A stretch of DNA of 64,000 bases, from positions 246,349 to 310,348 of the forward strand of contig JARVGH010000003.1 in assembly GCA_029762755.1 (NCBI GenBank). The letters run 5' to 3'. The first letter of the stretch is position 1; every line of letters begins with the position of its first letter. The position numbers and the translations under genes were made by a program. Below, piece by piece: positions 9,785 to 16,827 of the stretch. Source of the DNA: Candidatus Bathyarchaeum tardum. GTDB taxonomy: Archaea > Thermoproteota > Bathyarchaeia > Bathyarchaeales > Bathyarchaeaceae. Below the pieces are notes generated by a model. The model had not been told where the DNA came from and searched no databases. It was given only the letters and a program-made list of their open reading frames with translations.

Positions 9785-10729
9785 CTATTTTTCCTCCTGG
9801 GGGAACCTGTTCTCAACAGACTGTTTTCGACGTTTTGTACTTTTTGTTTGCAACTCCTTTGTTACAGCCTTTATCGACGCCAGCTTTTCCAATGCAGTAT
9901 TCCAGGCTCCAGAATGAACTGGAGTATGCTGAATCTGAGTCCGCTCAAGAGTCAACGCCCCTTCCTTGGGGCAAACCATTTTGCAAACTCCACAATAAAC
10001 ACAATTTTGCTCGTTAAACTGAACTTTTCCATCGTCAGACAAAACCAAAACTCCTAGAATCGGACAAACATCCACACAATCGCTGCAGCCATCTGGACAC
10101 TTTTCTTGATTGATTTTTAGGTTTCCTTTTATTATTTTTTCTACATGAACAACGTTGTTTTCCACTTCTGTTTCACATAACCTACAACAAGGACAAGAAT
10201 CTTTATCGATTTCCAGAGTAACTTTAAGATTTTGTTTGTCTGAAACTTTACTCAAATCCAAAACTTCTTTTCCGTCTGCAGTCTTAGCAGTTACCTTGAT
10301 TAAATCTAATGGACAAACCTGCTCAAGTTCTTTACATTTTATGTTGCATCTGTTTTGGTCGATTTCGATGTTTCTTGTAAGCTCAGGAAAACTTTCACTT
10401 TCAACAACCGGACGGGCATGTTCGCCATTAATTTCAACTTTTAATGCTCCAAAAAGACAAATGGCGTCACACATTCCACAGAAATTACACTTTTCTTTGT
10501 TAAGGCTAATTGTTGGATGGTTTACTTTTTCGCCCTCTTTCTTTTTAGGCTTTATTGTTTCGATTGCTTCTCGGGGACAAATCTGTTCACAGATGCCGCA
10601 GCCTTTGCATTTGTTTTTATCCAAAGTTAAACTGTAGTTTTTGGTGTGCAAAATCCTCTCTATAATGAGTTTGTTGTCTTCTTCTTTTTTGAGCAACTTT
10701 ATGGGCGTTTTTCTACCCACCCGAAACAT
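9785..10729 (-). CDS. Polyferredoxin associated with HdrA
   Basis: A 314-residue cytoplasmic protein with tandem ferredoxin-type modules. Seen are CKGCGICEQICP (near residue 43), CNFCGMCDAIC, a variant CNIKCKELEQVCP, CPCCRLCE, CPDGCSDCVDVCP and CVYCGVCKMVCP, so about six cluster sites with some degenerate. It likely wires electrons to or from HdrA, encoded immediately downstream with no gap. MvhB-like polyferredoxins occupy comparable positions in methanogen hydrogenase/Hdr loci. The physiological donor is unknown. The lysine/arginine-rich C-terminus is not part of a recognised domain. Confidence 0.85.
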   Translation of the reverse strand: MFRVGRKTPIKLLKKEEDNKLIIERILHTKNYSLTLDKNKCKGCGICEQICPREAIETIKPKKKEGEKVNHPTISLNKEKCNFCGMCDAICLFGALKVEINGEHARPVVESESFPELTRNIEIDQNRCNIKCKELEQVCPLDLIKVTAKTADGKEVLDLSKVSDKQNLKVTLEIDKDSCPCCRLCETEVENNVVHVEKIIKGNLKINQEKCPDGCSDCVDVCPILGVLVLSDDGKVQFNEQNCVYCGVCKMVCPKEGALTLERTQIQHTPVHSGAWNTALEKLASIKAVTKELQTKSTKRRKQSVENRFPQEEK

Positions 10730-10787
10730 GTTTATCTATTTTAAAAGGCGATTTCATCCTTTTGGTTGAAAATTAGGTTCCGTGAGT

Positions 10788-10798
10788 GGTTATAAACC
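10788..10798 (+). promoter_or_regulatory. TATA-like box in the polyferredoxin/hypE divergent region
   Basis: GGTTATAAACC is a near-palindromic TATA-type element in the 141-bp gap between two divergent genes, 73 bp before the hypE start. It could serve either direction. Assignment is by sequence only. Confidence 0.35.
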
Positions 10799-10870
10799 TT
10801 GTCACTGTTGTTGACTATTTTTGGTAGTGTTTAAAAACGTCTGTTCTTAGTCTTTGTTGAGGAACAGTTC

Positions 10871-11917
10871 ATGGAACGCATAACTATGGCCCATGGCGCA
10901 GGCGGCACCGTCATGGCTGCTCTGATAAAAAATCATGTGGTCAAATACCTTGGGGGAAGCCACGCCGAAATTCCCCTAGAAGCCTTAGACGACTCCGCAG
11001 TAATTGATAACATAGTTTTAAAATCTGATTCCCACGCAGTAAAACCCCTGTTCTTTCCAGGTGGTGACATCGGACGTCTTTCCATAGCTGGAACAGTAAA
11101 TGATATTTCAATGATAGGAGCCCAACCCGTCGCTCTTACTTGCGGAATGATCCTTGAAGAAGGACTTCCTATCAGCGACCTAGATAAAATCTTACAGAAC
11201 ATGAAACAAGCCTGTGAAGAAGCCGGAGTTTACGTTGTTACTGGTGACACTAAAGTCATCGAAAAAAGCGGGTTTGGCGGATGCCTAATCAACACGTCAG
11301 GAATCGGAAAAAGAAGCGAAGCATTAGAATACAACATTAGTGAAGTAAAAAAACATCGAAATTTCAAGCACCGTTGGTTGTTGGATTCCAATTTGCAAGA
11401 TGGTGACAAACTAATAGTTTCTGGCACAGTAGGCGACCATGGAATAACTGTTTTGTCTGCCCAAGAAGGCTACAACTTTGGAAGTAATATTGTCTCGGAT
11501 GTTGCACCTTTGAACAAGACAGTACAAAAAATTCTTGAAGTTGGAGGAATTGTTGCAATGAAAGACCCAACCCGTGGGGGTTTATCTAACTCGTTGAATG
11601 AATGGAGCCAAAAATCCAACGTGGGTTTGATGGTGCACGAGTCAAAAATCCCTATTCGGGGTGATGTCAGGGCTGCGTGTGAAATGCTTGGGTTAGACGC
11701 CCTAGAAATTGGTAATGAAGGCAAAGTGCTAATTGGTGTTGTTCCGCAAAAAGCTGAAGAAGTTTTGTCAGTTCTGAGACAAACCAAAGAAGGCAAGAAC
11801 GCCCAGATAATCGGTGAGGCAACCTGTGACTTTACTGAAGTAGTACTAGAAACCGTAGTGGGAGGAAAACGAATCTTAGCTCCACCCGTTGGAGACCCTA
11901 TTCCAAGAATCTGCTAA
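10871..11917 (+). CDS. hypE: NiFe hydrogenase maturation protein HypE
   Basis: A 348-residue PurM/AIR-synthase-like ATPase. The N-terminus has MAHGAGG; then come the LDDSAV and FFPGGDIG metal/ATP motifs and the conserved DPTRGG loop. The protein ends in PRIC, whose terminal cysteine accepts the carbamoyl group from HypF and is dehydrated to the thiocyanate used to make the iron cyanide ligands. It lies apart from the opposite-strand hypD-A-B-C and hypF cluster but completes the set needed by the hox hydrogenase at 30550-35430. Confidence 0.97.
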   Translation: MERITMAHGAGGTVMAALIKNHVVKYLGGSHAEIPLEALDDSAVIDNIVLKSDSHAVKPLFFPGGDIGRLSIAGTVNDISMIGAQPVALTCGMILEEGLPISDLDKILQNMKQACEEAGVYVVTGDTKVIEKSGFGGCLINTSGIGKRSEALEYNISEVKKHRNFKHRWLLDSNLQDGDKLIVSGTVGDHGITVLSAQEGYNFGSNIVSDVAPLNKTVQKILEVGGIVAMKDPTRGGLSNSLNEWSQKSNVGLMVHESKIPIRGDVRAACEMLGLDALEIGNEGKVLIGVVPQKAEEVLSVLRQTKEGKNAQIIGEATCDFTEVVLETVVGGKRILAPPVGDPIPRIC

Positions 11918-12100
11918 AACAAACTCAATCTATGGTTTTATAAACAAGTATTCTTTACTTCCCATTGTTTATTCATAGGTAAGCCAAACAACCCATATTT
12001 TTATTGACATAAATATGTTAAAAAAAATTTTACAATTTGATTTTCATGATGTCTAACTCTGCGATAAAGTATATACTCAGCTATATCTTTATAATATAAT

Positions 12101-12350
12101 ATCCCCGAGTTGGGGAGCATGCTCTGGTATTGCATTGAAGCAATTGAGCATACTACTCGAAACGGCTGAAGATTGGTATGCGACAAAGACTTTGCTTCTA
12201 AAGGGCTGAACAATACCTAAAGTGCAATGCGCATAGGCATCGAGTGCGTCCTTCAAAAAGACTGACGACAAACGCACGAATAAAACGATGTCCATGACGG
12301 GTCTAACATGCACCGAGGGCTTAGACTCAACTCGGGGATTTTTGTTTTTC
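12101..12350 (+). ncRNA. Candidate structured RNA (or MITE) bounded by 12-bp inverted repeat
   Basis: ATCCCCGAGTTG at 12101-12112 is exactly complementary to CAACTCGGGGAT at 12328-12339, and the right arm runs into TTTTTGTTTTTC. A TATA-like TATATACT (near 12069-12076) lies about 30 bp upstream of the left arm, consistent with transcription starting at the stem. Inside are further pairings: GCATAC with GTATGC, GGTATTG with CAATACC, GTGCGT with ACGCAC, and GTCTAA with TTAGAC. No tRNA, 5S, SRP (GGAAGCAGC-type) or RNase P (GGAAAGUCC/ACAGAAA) signature was found. The terminal inverted repeats also fit a miniature transposable element; no target duplication was visible. Confidence 0.45.
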
Positions 12351-12663
12351 TACAAATTTAGGATTACAGTTTCCATTTTTTTGCCAAAAAAATTGGAGCT
12401 CACAAAATACGCCTAGGTTAATTGGGATGTGAACCGATCATATTGTAAAAGAATTTGAATGGATGGTAGTACTCCGGTTGGTTGAAGTGAAGCGACTCAA
12501 AACGTTGTTACTGAAGCACCAAAGACAATCAAGAACATTAACTGTATAGAAGTAAAACATTGAACTGCAAAAGACGCAAATGCAAAAACTATGGAATACC
12601 CTGTTGATGTGAAGATTTCTTTCATTGCGGATCAGTAAACTGTAAACGTTTTGGGCTAGTTTT
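12351..12663. other. Non-coding stretch between structured element and Lrp-like gene
   Basis: No ORF with convincing composition was found. The minus strand carries a 43-codon hydrophobic ORF (about 12490-12622), without a ribosome site or recognised motif. The plus strand ends in GGGCTAGTTTTTTA. It may hold a second small RNA or a gene remnant, but nothing can be named. Confidence 0.3.
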
Positions 12664-12978
12664 TTATCCAACGCATTTTATTGTTTTTTCTTTATCTACT
12701 TCGTCTTTTAGTTGGTCCCATGTGAACATTTCAAAACAGATCAGAGTTTCTGTTTTTCGTATGTACCGAGAATTTCGCAGTTCGATAATTCTACGGTCAA
12801 TGTCTTTCATGTCGCCGTGAAGTAAGCAGATGAAATCGTATGTGCCATGGACAAAGTCTGTGCGTTCTATCTTGGAGTCTAAAATAAGTCCCTTTTGTAG
12901 GATTTCTTCACAGAATTCTTTTTCTTTTCCTGCAATAAGTTCAACTAGAACATATGCGCGAATACTTTGAGAGCTCAC
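12664..12978 (-). CDS. Lrp/AsnC-type ligand-binding (RAM) domain protein without HTH
   Basis: A 104-residue protein matching the alpha/beta ferredoxin-like RAM domain of Lrp/AsnC regulators: AYVLVELIAGKEKEF strand, a central GTYDFICLLHG strand and the C-terminal RKTETLICFE strand. There is no N-terminal helix-turn-helix. Stand-alone RAM proteins bind amino acids or pair with full-length Lrp regulators. The GTG start at 12978 has no clear Shine-Dalgarno; AT-rich promoter-like sequence lies directly upstream, so the true start may be slightly different. Confidence 0.75.
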   Translation of the reverse strand: MSSQSIRAYVLVELIAGKEKEFCEEILQKGLILDSKIERTDFVHGTYDFICLLHGDMKDIDRRIIELRNSRYIRKTETLICFEMFTWDQLKDEVDKEKTIKCVG

Positions 12979-13103
12979 AAAATATAATATGTAATATCAA
13001 GCTTAAATTTTTTTTGAAGATTTAAATTTTGTTCATCGGCGTTTTTTGATTTGTTCGCTTAATGTTTAAACGGTAATCAAACAAACACATCTATTGCAGA
13101 AAA

Positions 13104-13667
13104 ATGCAAAACATGAACTTTGAATATCCCAAACTTGGAATTTGTGGGCTTTCTTGCCGGCTTTGTCCTATGTATCATACAGAAGGAAAAAGTAAATGTG
13201 GCGGCTGCAAAAGTGAGTTCAGGATTGCTGCTGGTTGTCCCTTTATCACTTGTGCAATTAAGAAAAAACAAATTGAATTTTGTTGGAACTGCAATGAACA
13301 CACAACTTGTGAAAAATGGAAAAAACACCGAGAAATAGGAAAAAAGTACGACTCATTCAAGTGTTATCAAAAGCTTGAAGCCAACATTGTTTTTATTCAA
13401 AAAAATGGGGTTATAAAATTTGAAAAGTTGCAACAGTCTAGGGAAAAATTGCTTGAAGAAATGTTAAAATTATTCAATGAAGGTCGTTCAAAACGGTATT
13501 ATTGTATTGTGGCAACCGTTTTTGAAATTGAGGACCTACAAAAGCTCTTAAACAAAGCAACAGAAAAATCAAAAGGTCTAGATTTGAAAGAAAAATCTAA
13601 GTTACTTCATTCTTTGTTGGATTCAACAGCACAGAAAAAGGGTTATTTGTTGAAACTACGCAAGTAA
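13104..13667 (+). CDS. DUF3795-like cysteine-rich protein
   Basis: A 187-residue protein whose first 80 residues have many cysteines in DUF3795-like order: CGLSCRLCPMY, CGGCKS, CPFITCAIKK, CWNCNEHTTCEKW. The spacing suggests zinc or Fe-S binding. The C-terminal half is charged and helical with no motif. Biochemical function of the family is unknown. ATG 13104 is used; ATG 13116 is an equally possible start. It is convergent with the unknown gene at 13686. Confidence 0.7.
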   Translation: MQNMNFEYPKLGICGLSCRLCPMYHTEGKSKCGGCKSEFRIAAGCPFITCAIKKKQIEFCWNCNEHTTCEKWKKHREIGKKYDSFKCYQKLEANIVFIQKNGVIKFEKLQQSREKLLEEMLKLFNEGRSKRYYCIVATVFEIEDLQKLLNKATEKSKGLDLKEKSKLLHSLLDSTAQKKGYLLKLRK

Positions 13668-13685
13668 TTCTTGTTTCTGTATGTG

Positions 13686-14291
13686 TTATATTATAAAGTT
13701 CCACCCTGAGCTATGTCCGTGCCAGAAGAACTCGTGGAGTTCTCCTAGGCTTCTGAATCCGAAATTGTTTTTGATTGACTTGCAGAGTTCATTAAAGTCA
13801 AGATAGTTTTCGGCAGTTTTCACGTTTAAATCGATAATTTCCCAATCCACTACATGGGCCAAAAAATCTTCAATTCCGTTTACGACGTTTTGGTGATAAA
13901 TTGTATATTCGTCATTATTTACTGACGCCATAAGTTGCGAAACAAGACATGGATCAAAACCTTGCAAATCCATTACTGTTTGGAGCCTTTCTTTGAGGGG
14001 GCGGATTCCAAGGAACAGGTCAAAAAGTTTCAGTTTCACTTCGTTGAAATCGTTGGCTACCACAATAGTTTCTGCTAATTGTTTGGATACACTTTTGGGC
14101 AAAAACAGTTTGCTCAGTAACAATTTTTTGAATTCATCTGGCGTTAGGTTAACCAGTTCTGTGGTTAATTTTGGTTTGAGTTTTGCAGAACGTAGATCGT
14201 GCCAAATAACGTCAGGGTAATGGTACTCTGCCATTCTGAACCGTTCAAGAACCTCATTAACATTCAATTTTTTCACTTCCAAAAACGGCAA
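13686..14291 (-). CDS. Hypothetical protein, mostly helical, hyp-locus neighbour
   Basis: A 201-residue soluble protein with no motif I recognise. The composition (balanced charged and hydrophobic residues, LTPDEFKKLLLSKLFL segment) is that of a genuine helical protein. The upstream-most TTG at 14291 lacks a clear ribosome site, so the start may lie some codons inside. It lies just downstream of hypD on the same strand (47-bp gap) and may be co-transcribed with the hyp genes. Confidence 0.6.
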   Translation of the reverse strand: MPFLEVKKLNVNEVLERFRMAEYHYPDVIWHDLRSAKLKPKLTTELVNLTPDEFKKLLLSKLFLPKSVSKQLAETIVVANDFNEVKLKLFDLFLGIRPLKERLQTVMDLQGFDPCLVSQLMASVNNDEYTIYHQNVVNGIEDFLAHVVDWEIIDLNVKTAENYLDFNELCKSIKNNFGFRSLGELHEFFWHGHSSGWNFII

Positions 14292-14338
14292 ACCGATACT
14301 ATTAATTGTGTTTTCAGAAGATATAAGCCTTCGTTCGC

Positions 14339-15433
14339 CTAAAATTTTGTTACTTTATGTTTTGCCCAAATTCTACATGTGCCTTCGTTAGAAACCATGC
14401 ACGCTCCTTTCGGAGACTCGGGATTACATTCTGTTAGGTAACTTGGACATTCTGACGGTCTAATCCTGCCGACCATAACCAAATGACATAAACACCCCTT
14501 CAAAATATCTTTTGAATCCTTGATGTGCAAATCATATTTTGAACGCGCGTCGTATTTCTCAAAGTCTTTTTTTAATACTAACCCCGATTTAGGAATCTTT
14601 CCAATTCCCCGCCACTTTCCATCTACGACATCAAAAACTTGTTCAACCAATTTTTGAGCCTTAACATTGCCTTCCCACGAAACAACCCGGCTGTACTCAT
14701 TTTCTAATCTGGCTTTACCATCTTTAAGTTGTTTCAAAAGCATGTCCACAGCAAACAAAATGTCCAACGGCTCAAAACCCGCTGCAACTGTTGGCATACA
14801 ATATTTTTTAGGAAAAATTTCGTAAGGCTTCATTCCTGCAATCGTGCAAACATGACCTGCAGCAATAAAACCATCGATCTGCAAGTCTTCAATTCCTAGA
14901 AGCAATTCCATGGCTGGTGGAATAACCCTGTGAGAAACAAGAAAACTAAAATTTTCAGGCGGATTACTAATCAGTTCAACTGCAGTAGCAGGGGTAGTGG
15001 TTTCAAAACCAATAGCAAGAAACACAAACTCTTTTTCTGGATTCTTTTTTGCCATCTGTATCGCGTCATGTAACCCGTAAACTATTCTAACGTCTGCTCC
15101 TGCAGCTTTTGCTTTTTGCAAGGACGTTGTTGAACCCGGAACTCTGATAAGGTCACCAAAACTGGTAATTGTTACTCCCTTTTCTGCGAGAGCTATGGCT
15201 TCATCGATGTCTGCTGCTGGAAGAATGCAAACAGGGCATCCTGGACCTGCAATTACTTCTACGCCCTGTGGAAGAAGGGACCGAAGACCAAAATGGGTAA
15301 TAGTCCATTCGTGGGTTCCGCAGACGTGACAAAACTTTACTGGGTGTTCTGGAGCAATTTTTTTGATGTGCTCTGCAGCTTTTTTTGCTAGTTGGGGGTC
15401 TCGGAAGTTTTCGGGGTTATTGTTGATTGTCAT
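14339..15433 (-). CDS. hypD: NiFe hydrogenase maturation protein HypD
   Basis: A 364-residue [4Fe-4S] scaffold on which the Fe(CN)2CO unit is assembled with HypC. Conserved cysteine motifs are CHVCGTHEWT (near residue 38), GPGCPVC (near residue 65) and the C-terminal set around CNPESPKGACMVSNEGTC. The length matches the family. ATG 15433 lies within the end of hypA, a 17-bp overlap, supporting translation coupling in the hypC-B-A-D run. Confidence 0.96.
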   Translation of the reverse strand: MTINNNPENFRDPQLAKKAAEHIKKIAPEHPVKFCHVCGTHEWTITHFGLRSLLPQGVEVIAGPGCPVCILPAADIDEAIALAEKGVTITSFGDLIRVPGSTTSLQKAKAAGADVRIVYGLHDAIQMAKKNPEKEFVFLAIGFETTTPATAVELISNPPENFSFLVSHRVIPPAMELLLGIEDLQIDGFIAAGHVCTIAGMKPYEIFPKKYCMPTVAAGFEPLDILFAVDMLLKQLKDGKARLENEYSRVVSWEGNVKAQKLVEQVFDVVDGKWRGIGKIPKSGLVLKKDFEKYDARSKYDLHIKDSKDILKGCLCHLVMVGRIRPSECPSYLTECNPESPKGACMVSNEGTCRIWAKHKVTKF

Positions 15434-15818
15434 TGTCTTTTTCCTGCGGTTTGAGAATTGTTATACTCTTTATTGTGCATTCTTTTCCTTCAACTATTTT
15501 TGCTTCTTTTCCACATTTCGGACATTTCAACGTTGGAACTGGAATATGATAAGTTGGGTCATCTTTGATGGGTACTGGACCTTTGAATCCACAACTGCTG
15601 CATTGTATGACTCCATTATTTTCTTCAATTATTAGTTTAGAGTCTTTCAAAATTGTGTCTTTTACTAAAATGCCGTAAGAGAAGCGTATTTGGTCGATGC
15701 CCAGAAACGTCATTTTTCCAATAACCAACTGAACTTCAGAAACTTTTTTTGCACCATGCCTTTTTGCTTCTTCCAAAATATTTTCTACGATTTGTGTTGC
15801 CATGGAAAATTCATGCAC
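15417..15818 (-). CDS. hypA: Hydrogenase nickel incorporation protein HypA
   Basis: HypA delivers nickel to the hydrogenase large subunit. The GTG at 15818 is chosen as start because it gives the invariant MHE N-terminus (Met1-His2-Glu3, His2 being the nickel ligand) and has a GGAG about 10 nt upstream. An earlier TTG at 15833 would bury this. The product is 133 residues. A zinc ribbon with CSSCGFKG and CPKCGKEA lies near residues 73 and 105. The gene follows hypB by one base or so and overlaps hypD. Confidence 0.93.
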   Translation of the reverse strand: MHEFSMATQIVENILEEAKRHGAKKVSEVQLVIGKMTFLGIDQIRFSYGILVKDTILKDSKLIIEENNGVIQCSSCGFKGPVPIKDDPTYHIPVPTLKCPKCGKEAKIVEGKECTIKSITILKPQEKDNDNQQ

Positions 15819-15834
15819 CTTAAAAATCTCCAAA

Positions 15835-16521
15835 CTACAGTTCCAATGCCTTGATTAGTTCTTCAACACCCTCCCCTGTTAGAGCGTTAGTAATCGCAAC
15901 TTTCACGTTGGGTTTTACTTCTTTAGCTTGATTCTCAAGTTGTTTTGTGTCGATTTTCATTGTTTTGGCTAAATCTTTCTTGTTTATAACCATAATATCA
16001 GCATTCATGAAAGTAAACGGATGCTTGAGTACCATGTATGGACCTTCAGTAACGCTGATTACAACTACCCGTTTGTCTGTGCCCAAGGGAAATTCGGCAG
16101 GACAGATAAGATTGCCAACGTTTTCGATAATCAACAAATCAATGTTTTCTATCTTGATTTTTTCTACCGCTTTTGAAACCACGTGAGCGTCTAAATGGCA
16201 TTCTCGTCCAGTGTTAATGGTAACCACCTGAACCCCATGGCGCCCTATCCGTTCTGCGTCTATAGTAGTTGTTAGGTCACCTTTGAAAACTGCAATTCGG
16301 TAATTTTGTTTAAGTTTCTGGACAAGCTGTTCAATTAGGCTGGTTTTTCCAGCACCTATGGAACCCATGATGTCGATTGCTTTCACGTTATGTTTCTTTA
16401 GCATTTCTTGATTTTTTCGGGCAAACTCCTTGTTAACTTGCAAGATGTTCATTCCGGGCTTTAATTCAAGGCTCACTTCGTTACCATTTATCACTTGTTT
16501 GTTTTTTGTCAATATGTTCAC
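15835..16521 (-). CDS. hypB: Hydrogenase nickel incorporation GTPase HypB
   Basis: A 228-residue SIMIBI-class GTPase. The Walker A/G1 motif GSIGAGKTS lies near residue 53, with FKGDLTTTID and the metal-binding GRECHLDAH segment following, then VINKKDL as the G4 motif near residue 180. HypB hydrolyses GTP to drive nickel transfer from HypA. It lacks the N-terminal CXXCGC and histidine-rich nickel-storage stretches of some bacterial homologues. Start GTG 16521 sits five bases after hypC. Confidence 0.96.
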   Translation of the reverse strand: MNILTKNKQVINGNEVSLELKPGMNILQVNKEFARKNQEMLKKHNVKAIDIMGSIGAGKTSLIEQLVQKLKQNYRIAVFKGDLTTTIDAERIGRHGVQVVTINTGRECHLDAHVVSKAVEKIKIENIDLLIIENVGNLICPAEFPLGTDKRVVVISVTEGPYMVLKHPFTFMNADIMVINKKDLAKTMKIDTKQLENQAKEVKPNVKVAITNALTGEGVEELIKALEL

Positions 16522-16525
16522 GCCT

Positions 16526-16744
16526 TTAACTTTGTTCCAAAACTTGACGCCACATGTCTAGGCTCTCTTGTGCGGCTTTTTGATCCAGCTTTTCGATGGC
16601 ATATCCTGCATGAACTAATACATATTCTCCTACCTGAGCGTCAACTAGCATAACGTTTACTTCTCGGGCAACGCCTTGCCCAAAATCTACCTTGGCAATG
16701 TTCCCGTTAACTTCAAGAACTTTTGCCGGAATTGCGAGACACAA
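16526..16744 (-). CDS. hypC: Hydrogenase maturation chaperone HypC
   Basis: A 72-residue HypC/HybG-family chaperone with the diagnostic MCLAIPAKV N-terminus; Cys2 binds the iron and the large-subunit precursor. It partners with HypD. The start is TTG at 16744 with GGTGA about 7 nt upstream, consistent with the conserved Met-Cys start. Confidence 0.96.
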   Translation of the reverse strand: MCLAIPAKVLEVNGNIAKVDFGQGVAREVNVMLVDAQVGEYVLVHAGYAIEKLDQKAAQESLDMWRQVLEQS

Positions 16745-16827
16745 ATTTTCTCACCCTAAATTGTTTAGAAACCAGAAACTAACGTTCTGTAACCATGAAA
16801 AGTGACTGAATTCCCCATTTATTTAAC

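Noticed and set aside
12089..12313. 74-codon ORF antisense to the structured element
   Set aside because: No ribosome site, no recognisable motif, and it coincides with inverted-repeat structure that better explains the sequence.
12101..12350. SRP RNA, RNase P RNA, 5S rRNA or tRNA at this locus
   Set aside because: The invariant sequences of those RNAs (GGAAGCAGC-type S-domain loop, GGAAAGUCC and ACAGAAA of RNase P, T-arm TTCRA with acceptor pairing) were looked for and not found.
12438..12671. 77-codon minus-strand ORF and a 43-codon hydrophobic ORF in the same region
   Set aside because: Unusual Cys/Phe/Ser-rich composition, no ribosome site, no family resemblance.
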